Positions 13,458 to 24,600 of a stretch of 47,655 bases of DNA are shown one piece after another; the stretch's first letter is position 1, and every line of letters begins with the position of its first letter. The position numbers and the translations under genes are program-made. The notes under the pieces are model-generated. The model ran no database searches. It had not been told where the DNA came from and saw only the letters and a program-made list of their open reading frames with translations. The stretch is from Neelides folsomi (lineage: Eukaryota > Arthropoda > Collembola > Neelipleona > Neelidae). The DNA is taken from contig JAQGBZ010000439.1 of the NCBI GenBank assembly GCA_034687125.1, positions 1 to 47,655 of the forward strand, read 5' to 3'.

Positions 13458-16323
13458 TTAGTCATCAGTATGATCGTCAAACTTTCCTCCCAGAATTTGT
13501 TCTCTGAGATTGACAACGTCTACCAATGTTTGATAGCTCCTTTTAATCCCTCTTGGAAGGGCTCGACAAGAAGTCAAGTTGAGTCTTCGGAGGTGAAGAC
13601 ATGTTTTCAAGGCTGCTTTGACACTCTCAAAGGAAACGGATGAGCCACAAAGGTCGAGAATCTCAACGGGCCTTCCAGCTTTCTCATCGTCGTCAACTTC
13701 AGCCAAGGCTTTTACTGCCAGATTAATTGCATCTTCGTTTGAATTCCAAGAGAAATCGATTTCTTTAAAGCTATGACGCCATTTCCTAACTATCAACTCC
13801 AGCCCGTCATTACTTGACTTTGTTGCAAAACAACCTAAATAAATTGAATGTTGAAATCATTTATTGTATTCAAAACATTAATATTATGAGATCTTAATTG
13901 TGAAATTTATTTATTTGGATGAATTTACCTGATAAATACAGGTGTTCTAAATCCCATGCCGGTACCCGTACTAAACCAGAATCGCTAATTTTTGTACATC
14001 CTCTCACATCCAAGAGTCTCAATTTATTTGAGTTCTTCACAATTCTCTCAAGATCAGAATCGTCCATTCCCTTTAAAATAAAATTTAATTATAAAATATT
14101 TTTCTATTGAGTTATTTGAGCTTTAGTTATTTTATTATTACCGGACACTTTTTTGGATCAACAGCAACGCTGAGCTCTTCGAGTTCTGGAAAACCTCGAG
14201 CACTAGCCTAAATTTTTATCACAAATTAGTAAGAATTGTATCTATTTATTACAATAATTTTTATATTTAAAATATTATTATACCCATATTTACTCTATAC
14301 AACTGTGTACTCACTTGATCTTTCAATGATGATTCTCCTAAAACAATTTCCGAATTCGTAAGTCTCAAAATTCTTAATAAAGGACAACCAAGTTGAAGCT
14401 GCTCAATTCGAATGAAAATCGAATCTCTCCTTGGGGAAGTGACGCTTGAAAGATCCAAAACTTGCAAATTAGGGCAATGTTCCTACAAATTAATATCAGA
14501 TTTCACAAATTAGGTTAAAGATCACATGGTTAGTCATTGAATTAGAAAAGTTCATATCCTTTATATCTGGAATCAATGTAAGGATCGATTGACTTACAGC
14601 GAGTGATGCAATGATTTGAGGACAATTTGCAAGACAATTGCTCGCGAGAGATAAATGCTCCAGGTTTTCTCCTAACACCTCAGCAGCTTCTCCTAATGCT
14701 AAAGGAGACACTGCGCTCTTCGTATTATATGTCGTCTGAAATAAAAGTAAACAATATTTGACAAAATAAATCAATTGTTAACTAGACATAGCAAAGTCGG
14801 GATTGCATAAAACTTACAGAGATTGCAGAGAGATCAAGTTTATTGAGTGATGTGCAAGTTTCGGTGATTGCTTTAAGATTAGACGCGCTGAGTTTTTGAC
14901 AGCCAGACATTCCGAGACTCATCAAAAATTTACATTTGTCCACAAGGAAATCGACAGCCAGATTTGTAAGTGCAGACGACCAGCCACCTATAATAAAAAC
15001 AGCACAATCGCTATTATATTGTTCAATTGCATTAAATTTATCATAGTCAGCAGAAAATCTCATTATCATAAATATCAATATTATCAACTTACTAATATTC
15101 AAATGCTTCGCATAAAAAAATTTGTTTTGGAGGAGAAATGTCAAATTTCTTTCAGATCTGAATACATCTTTGATTCTTGGTGTCGCAAGATCAACATTCC
15201 TCCACAATTCAGGATTTGAGGCAACTTTATGCCAAAGACGACAAACTTTAGACGCTCTAAAAATTCACAATTTGTTAAAAACAATGTCCTATAATACAAA
15301 TAGTACTAAATAAACTATGTAATATATTTTACAAATCTTTAATTCAATATTTAGTATGAAATTATTAAAAAGGAATAAACGGCACGATTACCTGATTAAA
15401 AGCGGCACAGATCCTTCGTCTCTTTCGGCAATAGATAAAATGTTAAACAGAACATTTTCAGGGAGTGAATCTCCCCATCCACTTGGCGGAGAATTGGAGA
15501 GTCCATTCAAAGACCCCATATATTGGATATCGTCAAGAAGGGGACCAACTTGGGTTCTACTTGATTGTCCCAAATCATCATCGTCGAAATCGGACACATC
15601 TTCGTCTTCGTCTTCTCCCTTCTTCCTCCTCTTCTTCTTGAAGCCGTGGCCTCCGCGGAAATGAGCACCACGCTTGCTATGAGGAGATTTTCTTATTTTC
15701 AGTTTGAGGCCATTAGGAGCGGAAATTTGGGAGTGGTAGATGACCGAAGGAGGAAGCCCAGGAGTTCCTGGAGGGCCTTGGAGAATTTTTGCACCTCGAC
15801 CTCTTCCCCTTCCGGCAACTGGAACTGGAGCATAAACAAGAGGACTGACAACAGGGGGAGGAGGAACCGAAGTCGAGGCTTTGTGATGAAGAATTTCATT
15901 TTGAACTGCGTCCATCGCTGACTTCATTTGGGACATTTGGGCTTGGAACTGCGTTAAGAACATGTCGGTTTTTTGACGGCCTGAGCCATCAACAGGGAGT
16001 GGTTGGCCTCCCGTCGGTCCTTTCCGACCAGCACAAGCAGCGGACGATGAGGCAAAGTCTGCCACTGTTACCATTTTGCTCACAGAAGACAAACTCTCTT
16101 TTTGTACTTTGGCCAAAAGGTTAGCCATGTTCTTCCCAGGTGTTTCTCGAAAAGGCTTGAAAGATCTCCCAATTGTTGAGTTGATCAACCCACGCGGCTC
16201 GGCAATCCCTGAGGATCCCGAGTCCGAGGAACCACTTGGCGATGACATGTTGATGATTCCAGAACTGTCTGCTGGTAGTTGTTCCGTCACAACCTTCGAT
16301 TCTCTTTTATTGAATCCATTCAT
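13458..16323 (-). CDS. FBXL6: F-box/LRR-repeat protein 6 homolog
   Basis: Coding exons in transcript order are 15392-16323, 15093-15256, 14818-14987, 14598-14735, 14315-14482, 14142-14207, 13929-14070 and 13458-13834, giving 718 residues. F-box/LRR proteins are substrate receptors of SCF (SKP1-CUL1) ubiquitin ligases. The F-box (about residues 284-332) reads SLPENVLFNIL then ASKVCRLWHKVASNPELW across the first splice join. It is followed by leucine-rich repeats with LGMSGCQKLS, LQVLDLSSV, LRLLDVRGCTKISDSGL and LRRLNLTSC motifs. The C-terminal ALPRGIKRSYQ motif and the order of repeats match vertebrate FBXL6 specifically. The N-terminal part is much longer than in human FBXL6 (about 539 residues in total) and is low-complexity, with a basic run KKKRRKK near 228 followed by an acidic stretch. 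The start is the first ATG of the long open exon. Substrates are unknown. Confidence 0.9.
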
Positions 16324-18373
16324 GGCTATTTAAAACAATTTATTAAAATCTATATAAAGAAATTCAACTTTACTTTCAAAATACTAAAATAAATACTCCG
16401 ATAACGAATTATCGGATTATTTATTTAATTCGAATTAAAGTTTTTATTAAATTTTTACTTTCTTATATTCCTTTCTTCAATGGTTTCAAGGAATGATGGA
16501 GAAGAATAAAGAAGATAATTTTTTGTTACGAAATCTTCACATTTTTCAAAATGGCCAAATCTCTCCTTAAACTTCGAAACGAAAACTTTTGAGAAGCTTG
16601 TTCTTGGGGGAAAAGGGTGATACATTTGATTAAAAAGGGTAGTAATTGTTTTGAATCAAAATGTAAATATCTCTCTTATATTTGAATTTAAAAATGTTGA
16701 TTGGTGTGATTATCAAGTTCACTCCCTACTTCAGTAGCTAACGAATTAATTACCGAAATACTGGGGATTTCACAGGTTGGATCAAAACTGGTGGTCACAC
16801 AACAGAAGAAGAGTTAAATAAAGTAAATGAATGAGACTCTGGAGATCTCCAAAGTTTGATTTATTGTGTCAGACAGGAGAGATATACGTGCTTATAAGAA
16901 GACGGGATTGTGAGCAGAAGTGAGCGAAATGTAAGTCATATGTCAATTGGAGGCAGTCGAAATCTCTCCAGGAGATTCACTGGAAGAACCCAATATGTAT
17001 ACAAAATGCTAATCTCTCCCACTCTCACTTTTCAACTCGACGATTAAAATCCTCAAAAGAATGTTTATGAAATCCGGAACATAAACAGAGTTGTGCCCAA
17101 CCAAGGAGTGTTTTATCTTCACGCCACACGAATCAAAACACTGGGGAGAACCTCGGATTTTCGATAAACTATTTCCAACTGACTTCAAAGGTATTCAAAT
17201 ATTTCTCATTGATTCCACAAAACACACCCAAGTAGGACTTGACTCTGGTGAGGATTGAAATTGTATTTTGAAATGTGTTTTCTTCCTCTCAGTTCCGGGG
17301 AGAATCTGAAGCTGGTGAATTTTTACTCCTGTGGTGGTGGTGCTACCAAAGAAGACACCTTCGAGTTCACAGCCTAGTGAGTTGAATCCCTATAATATAA
17401 AGTAGGTTGAGAACATGAACATCAGAATAGGAGTTGTTCTCCTCTATAGAGATATATTCCAAGCCCCATGTAGTCTCCCCACACATGCAATCCGCCTTAT
17501 CATCCCGACTGTTCTGCGTTGTATACATAATATAACTCTTTACCTCCCATATTATAATATGAAATGTTATAAAGTCATATAGACTATGTAATGGAACGTA
17601 ATAGTTGGGGGCTCCTAAATGGGATAGTATATTTAACGCTCCCATCCTCTAATGCATTTGTTCACATGTTGTTGGAGTAAATTACCACCAAGGGCCAATC
17701 ATCATGTTGGTAGTGGAAGTATGAAAAAAATTCTCTAAACATTCGGATGTCCCATTCAATAATGTTCACCAAGACTCTCATCCATCTTCAAATAAAATCC
17801 ACTTAGGCCTCAATTTTTAGATCCTAGTCGTCAGTTTTCAGCAAGTAAATACATAAATTTAGAAAAGATTCATGAGAGCATTTTTTTTATAGCCGCGGAA
17901 TGGGTCGATTTTCAAAATAAAAGAACGATTGGTTTGGTTTATTTGTCTCACAGTTGATTAATTCAATTAATTAGGTTTGATTTATGTTAAATATTAGTTA
18001 AAAGAACATAATATCAAAGTTAAATATGGTTAATCTATTTTCCGAGCAAATGCCAAAAAAGTTGACAATTATGGCACTTTGCTAAAAAGGCTTACTTATT
18101 GTTAGTTCAATGTTGAACTGAAACATGTTTAGGGTGTACCGGTGTATAGGAAAGAACGACGCATTTCCCAAAACATTTAAACATAAGAACCGACTTTCCC
18201 TTACTATAGGCTACTGAAAGGATAAAAATCCACTGCGTACTTGATTTTTGGAATTCATATCTTTAATTTTAACTGAAAGAAGTAATAACAATAAATACCA
18301 TATTGTTGTATTTTAGTACTCATACTGTAATGAAAATAATTAATTTAATTAACAATTTTTATTGATTTCATAG
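16324..18373. other. Divergent intergenic region between FBXL6 and TMEM60
   Basis: The two genes are transcribed away from each other, so this 2-kb stretch should hold both promoters and 5' untranslated sequence. A 3' acceptor (TTGATTTCATAG) at 18373 shows that the TMEM60 start codon lies in a second exon, so a non-coding first exon probably lies upstream here. I could not place it. About 16720-17360 is less AT-rich. No coding exon was recognised; the 92-codon reverse frame at 17367-17645 has no supporting features. Confidence 0.5.
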
Positions 18374-18384
18374 ACTGACCTGAC

Positions 18385-18846
18385 ATGGGAGTGATTCACC
18401 GGGCGCTTTTGACTTGGTTCCTTGGACTGATGTTCCTCATCTTCCTTCTCATGCGAATAGAAAAACGAGTGACATGGAATTGGTTCGTCGTCTTCATCCC
18501 CTTGTGGATATTTGACATGTGTGTCATCTTGTACGCTGTTTTCTACCTCATAACAAGATATCGGAATGGTCAACAAGAACTCTCAAAGTCATTTCTCAAA
18601 GACAAATTCCCTTTCATTTTTGGAACATTTCTAAAGGTTGTTTTTCAAATAATGCTCTGTATCAAGCTCGAATATGACCCGTCTGGTCTCTCCAACGAAG
18701 GAGTTTTTATTCCTTTTTGGTTATTGCTCTCAATCATCATTATTTGTACTCTTCGGTCTTTAAAAAATTTAACCAAAATCCACGAGAGTTGTAATACAAG
18801 TACTCAAAGTCAAAGCTCTCGTGCTCCTCGACGCCGAAGAACCTAA
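18385..18846 (+). CDS. TMEM60: Transmembrane protein 60
   Basis: A single coding exon encodes 153 residues. The protein is a small multi-pass membrane protein with about four hydrophobic segments: residues about 6-23, 32-57, 75-93 and 106-122. The family signature is clear: RALLTWFLGLMFLIFLLMRI near the N terminus, then WNWFVVFIPLWIFD, then LCIKLEY and VFIPFWLLL, each at the position it has in vertebrate TMEM60. The C terminus adds an Arg/Ser-rich tail ending in RAPRRRRT. Molecular function is not known for the family. The start codon lies 11 bases after a splice acceptor, so at least one upstream non-coding exon is likely. A polyadenylation signal follows at 18994. Confidence 0.88.
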   Translation: MGVIHRALLTWFLGLMFLIFLLMRIEKRVTWNWFVVFIPLWIFDMCVILYAVFYLITRYRNGQQELSKSFLKDKFPFIFGTFLKVVFQIMLCIKLEYDPSGLSNEGVFIPFWLLLSIIIICTLRSLKNLTKIHESCNTSTQSQSSRAPRRRRT

Positions 18847-18896
18847 AAATTGTCCAATCTATTAATTAATTAATAATTCTCAATAATATCCAGAAC

Positions 18897-18952
18897 CTCA
18901 TTAACTTTAATTTGAGTGCCCATTATCTCATTAACATTAATTTGAGTATCCA
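18897..18952. repeat. Two 26-bp direct repeats in the TMEM60 3' region
   Basis: CTCATTAACTTTAATTTGAG and CTCATTAACATTAATTTGAG, each followed by a few more similar bases, recur with a 30-bp period (18897-18922 and 18927-18952). They lie between the stop codon and the polyadenylation signal. This is probably a simple local duplication. Confidence 0.6.
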
Positions 18953-18993
18953 ATGTCAAGCCAGATCAATGCCATTAAATATTGTTATTCTTG

Positions 18994-18999
18994 AATAAA
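18994..18999 (+). terminator. Polyadenylation signal for TMEM60
   Basis: A canonical AATAAA lies about 150 bases after the TMEM60 stop codon. It is the first canonical hexamer downstream on this strand. Confidence 0.55.
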
Positions 19000-19299
19000 A
19001 CATTAAAATTAACCAAGTTACGAAATATTTAACTTTCCTTCGTTATATCATCATCTCAAAGTTCCTCAAAGCATATAATTTAATAGATAAGTTAAGAAAA
19101 CCCAAGGAGCCACCGTGGTTGGTCATTTCGTAAACGAGGCGGAGAATCCGAACTTTATTGACGTCATGATTGGCTCGTTGTTCTATCACCTGCCCCAAGT
19201 CATTTCAAGGTAAACATAAGGATGAGGGCAGAGGAGGGCGGAGTTCATTTGTTGGCGGGATGATTCGTCTCCATTGTTTTCCACACACGCCAGATGGCT

Positions 19300-19699
19300 T
19301 TTCTGTCTCTCTCCTCATTTCTATTCCTTTCAATCTGGCCCACTGTCTCACAACAAGCTTCCTCTTTTCCCCTTTAGTTCTTCACATCCCTGGGGGGTTT
19401 GTTTTCATCCAGCGTGCTTGTTGCGAATTGTGTGAGATCGGGACTCACTCGCACGGGGATTCGAGCCACTTCTTGTTCATCTGTCTGTATATGTGTGTGA
19501 GTATATGGAAGTGCAAGCACGCCATTGCCCATTGGCAAAGATCTTCTTTGGATCCTTTGGTGAGTGAGGACTCGGCTCACTAGGCTCCACTACACCAACC
19601 ATCAGCTCAACGATCCCTCGTCTCTCTCCACTCCTCACCATCCCGTCACCACCACTCGGCCCAAGAGGAACACAATTTTTGCCGCATTAGCATAAGAAG
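19300..19699 (+). other. Probable non-coding first exon and promoter area of the PRRC2 gene
   Basis: The region is clearly GC-richer than its flanks and ends at a strong donor (CATAAGAAG then GTAAGG, exon end 19699). It has no long open frame continuing into PRRC2. The first PRRC2 coding exon starts 1.9 kb downstream behind an acceptor, so a spliced 5' untranslated exon here is the simplest reading. The exon start is not visible; 19300 is approximate. Confidence 0.45.
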
Positions 19700-21276
19700 G
19701 TAAGGTGGAATTGTGATTTGATTAATTAAACATTACTTAAATGGAATCTGATAACTGAGGGTGGTAGGCTCGCCACTTGCACCGATCCCCGAACCTCGGC
19801 GTGTCGAAGGGTAAACAAACTCCGGCCGAGTCACAGGCACTCATTTACATAATCATTTTTCGACACTCGGCTTCGACCTTCCTTTATTAGCTTCCTTAGC
19901 CTTTGTCCGGCCAAGCTTGGTCATCGGCGTGGGTCAGTGAGGGAGGAGGAGGATTGGATTATTTGTAACTCTGGGTTTGACTTGCCAAATTCCTCCATCT
20001 TATTCGGCTCGATCAAGATTGTGACGGCTTGTCTACCTTAACTTTTTGAGGGGAGTCACGGTCAATAGTTTGATCATTCCAAATCTCGACTCCACGGCTT
20101 CCCAATTCCGTACAATGGGTGTTCCGAAGGGCTAAAGACTTGGTTTGAGAAGGAGGAATTGAGGATTTTTGCATCCCACTTCGACTTTGTCATTAAATAA
20201 TTGTGTTAGTTTCCCTCTTTTTTCACTTCTATCGACCCACTTGGAGTTGACAGGAGGACAATTGAACTTTATTGGTGATTCCTGGCTTTCGACCGCTCTT
20301 CTCACCAATCTATCAAGGATAAAAAAGGGCCAAAAGAACTCATGATGAGGATGTGTGAAAGCTTCTTTCTACAAGATTTGACTTCTTTTGACAGGAAATC
20401 ACACACCCAAGTTTCATATACGGGAATAATTCTCTACCCACACTAATTTTAATCAATAACAGTTATTTAATGCGCAACAAATTATTCATTTCCCTATAAT
20501 TTATACAATATTAGCATTTTAGTACAAAAGTTATTTCTAAAGTCTGAAGAGACCCATTTTATAATATCAAGTTTCATAATTTATTCTACGCCGTCGAAGC
20601 AAAAAGTTCATTGTATTTATATTATATGACCTATTATAATATCAATATCGTAATAGCTTCTACATGTTTTATATCTGTGATAAAATTATTTTCATTTTGC
20701 TAAACTGAAAGTCAGCAAAAAATCCATGCATAAATACAATTCCCCCTTTCTCCCTATCTTATACGAAATAAGCTAACGTTTTTAACGGTCTTTGCGTACA
20801 AACAAGTATTTTATAAAAACAAGTATTGACTATGTTGTCTAACTATTTTGCTCTATTAGTTATTTGCTACTCACTATTAAGAATTATTGCAAGACTTTTA
20901 ACTTGTTCTAATGTATTTGCAATTATACGTCATTTTTCCCTCACAAGTTATCAGCCTCGCATATCCTAATATCCTGTATGATTAAACATTGGATCAAATT
21001 AATCAGATTTGAGCATTTATTTCTGGTGAATTCAGATAATAATATTTTAATGATCGATTATCAATTCTAGTGTCAATGGTATGGGAGGATATTAAATGGT
21101 GAAAATTGTTGATTCTATCCTAGGATTTCAATGTTTGGAATTGAATGAGTCATTTGTTTGTGTCTACACAATCCGATAGGACACAAAGAGCCTTGTCGAT
21201 TTTAAAAGCTAGTCAATCATTGAATCATACGAATTCCATATACCTATTCATTTTTACAATTTTATTATTGTTACAG

Positions 21277-21436
21277 GACTGCAGTTTTCTAATCGGAACA
21301 TTGGACAGAAGAAAGAGAATTTTGCTTGCATCCAGAAATTAGTCAACCTAGCCGACCGCGTATAGATAGTTGGTTAATCTAGAAGCACAAGTTTCCTTTA
21401 CTCTTCATCCAGGTCATCCGGCGCGAACTTACCGTG
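21277..21436 (+). other. Possible second non-coding exon of the PRRC2 gene
   Basis: It follows an acceptor (TTATTATTGTTACAG) and ends at a donor (ACCGTG then GTTAGT). The sequence is less AT-rich than its flanks and contains stops in all useful frames. A further acceptor (GATTTATTTAG) at 21546 precedes the first coding exon. It may be an alternative or optional 5' exon. Confidence 0.35.
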
Positions 21437-21610
21437 GTTAGTAAAATAAACATTTAATTCAGTTTTTTTATTATCACTCCTTATCTTCCCCCATTCATTA
21501 TTGTGGAAGCTCTTGAACATCATTTGACCAATGGAGATTTATTTAGGTGCACGGAAGTTCGTGACGGTGTTTTTGGAAGCAACGGGTCTAAATGGTGACG
21601 AGGAGACAGG

Positions 21611-24600
21611 ATGTCGGGGAATTCGGGGCCATTGGCGTCCACAAAAGGGGAATCAACCTCAAGCAAACCTACAAAACCGACAACATTCGATTCATTAAAT
21701 ATTAATAAACTCTTCAAAGTAAGTTGATCTATTCGAACTTATAAGCTCATCTGTTTGTATGATAAAAATGTTGATTACTAAGCAAATTATCAATTTTTCT
21801 CTTTCCGGATAATTGAACTTTGACGCAATGATTGTTATGTTTATACTTTCGTAACTAGGTATATAACCTTTTCAACATAGTAGTGCTTATTCAGATCATT
21901 GGATATGAATGAAATGATAAAAAAATGAATGGTTGATAATGACATTAGCTACTAAAAATGTTTTTATTGGTCGCAATATATTCAAATTCCATGTGTTTTA
22001 ATTTTTAGGGCAAAACAACAGAGCCGGTGACAAAGACAGTACATCCCAAACATGGCATGCAATCGCTGGGAAAGGTCCTCCCCGCCCGAAAACCTGGGAA
22101 TCTCAATTCTGTGAAAAGCGAGAGCACAAGTAACGAGAACAGTAACAGCAACTCAACAGCCACACCATCGGTCCCTCCGACACCTCCTTCTGGCCCTCCT
22201 TCTGCTGGCATTGGACAACCTCCACAGCCTCCAGGATGGACATCTCATTCATCAGGTCCACCAGGCCATCCTTCTCATGCTCCCAATGTGCCCTCAACCG
22301 CACAGCCGCTGCACGAGAAGAACTGGACTGGGGGTCACGGGCGGGGAGCAAATTATCCATCACAGCGGTTTGCTCAGGAATTTCCGAGTCTAGCTCCAGA
22401 AACTCAGTCATCGAAGGGTCCTCAACAAAACTCCACTGGTCCGACACCTCTTCCACTTCAAATGTCAAAACCACAGGACAATCAATATGGTCCCGGACCA
22501 ATTCTAAGGCCTCAGAGTAAGATTTGAATACCCACCTTCATTTCAATTAAAAATTAAAAATAGTTAATTTCCATGAATCTAATATTCAAATTTTCTCATT
22601 AGCCGAAGGGAGTTGGACCCAGGGGGGAGGGCGAGGGATGCAAAGACCTCCTGGCCCACCACCTCAATCAAATGCGAATCAAAGAGAGTTTCAAGGTAAT
22701 AAAATCTACTTCAGAAATCATCACCAGTAATAAATAGAGAGGAAGTTGGGTAAAATTTATTCATCTATTCTGAGCTCAACATTTCGTTTATATTTATATG
22801 GATTTTGGAAAAGATCAGTGAAAATGATTCGATTAGGATTAGTGAGCTCGGTAGATGTTAAAATTAACTAGCTATTATAAAATTAGTATACTTATGTAAT
22901 TTTCTTTAATTAATTCAATTAGTTATAGAGTTAACTCATTTAGTGCTAGAAATTGAATATTAGTATATTAATGAAGTAATTAAAAATCAGACCGAGGGAA
23001 CTTGGGCGGCCCGACTCCTCCGCCAATGTCTCTGGTCCAGGGAGGCCATGCGCCGCCGCCTCTAGGAGCATACTCAATGCCGTATGGAGGCTACCCACCT
23101 TCTCATGTATGTTCTTTTCTCTCAATCATTAATTCTTTAATATATGCAAATGATGAACGTAGAGCTGAGTACTTCAATGAAGACTTTATACTACCCACCG
23201 ATCCCTGATGAATTCAAAGCTTCTTCACTCAACGAGCCATTTGATTTTGAAAGCTCTTTACCATTTGGGTTTTTTATTTCAGATGTATCCTAATTCGGGT
23301 GGATCGAGCGGCGGAGGATCTTATTACGGAGGTGGATCGAGGTACGGAATGCCGGCCCCTCCACCTCCAGCTTCTTCCGATTCTCATCCACAGAACAGAG
23401 AAAGGGGGAGAGGGCCACCGCCACAAATGCGACCAAGCTCTCACTTTACAGTGAAACCGATTATAAAAATGGAAGATCTCGATCGGATGGACGAAATTCC
23501 ACAAGACGGCGGTTGGGCTTCGACTCATGATGACGTCGACTACAACAAGAAGATTAGCTTTAGTGACGATGAAGAGGATCCTAAGCGAGAGCCGACGGCG
23601 AGGAAGAAAGTTGAAGAGAGGAAAGAAGAAGAGCCTAGAAGACCTCCGAAACTCATGGATAGGCAAATAAGTCTAAATGATAGGGAAATTGAAGGGAGGT
23701 TTGAAAATATGAATAGAGATTCAAGAAATTCTTATGATTATGAACAAGATGAACATTGGTCACGAGGCGGAGGTCCCCCTCAACAATTTGATAATAGAGG
23801 GAAAAGGGGCCGTGAAGAAGACTGGAGACGGTAAATTAAATTTTAATTAAATATGCATATTTTTATACTGAATGTGAGTAGAGGCTGGGACTGGGAATGA
23901 GTGAAATTAATTTTGTTTTTAAAATAGGGGACGAAAAGGTCAAGGAGGACCTGAAAGAGGTGGAGGAGCGCCTGGGCGAAATGAACCCAGAGATCGTGAT
24001 GGAAAATTCGCTGTCAATTTACCTCCTCGGTTTCAAAAGCAACAGCAGAGCGTGCCTCTTTTTCCTATGCAACAACAGCAAGGACAAAGGCAAACTCCTA
24101 GTCCTGTTTCAGGTTTGAATAATTAATTTATCTTTATTATAATATTCATAATTTGTTATACATTAATTTTAAATTTTTATTATCAATTGAGTTTATTCAT
24201 TTTATTCTCAATTTCAGGAAAGGAACGAGGAAGTGAGCGTTCCGATGGTCGTGATCGGCCCCCAAGTCGAGACGTGAATATTAAGATTCTGAATCGACAA
24301 CGAGTTGATTCTGAATCGAGCAGAGAAAGTGGGAATAGAGATAGAGATCGCGGTCATAATGACCGGCGAGGATTTTATAATGAATATGACCCTAGGTAAA
24401 TTATTTCTTATAATATTTGAGTATCTTAAAATGAAATGATGAATGTTTAAGCGGAGAAATTATGTCGACTTTATACTACCCACCGAAACAATTACCTGAT
24501 TACACCTCAATAATATTTCAAATAATCTTTAATTATTTGTGAATTAATTTTCGTTTTATTTTATTACATTTCTGAAGAGATAGGAATAATAGTGAAAAGG

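Noticed and set aside
17367..17645. 92-codon reverse-strand open frame between FBXL6 and TMEM60
   Set aside because: No family similarity, no splice context and AT-driven composition; length is unremarkable for chance.
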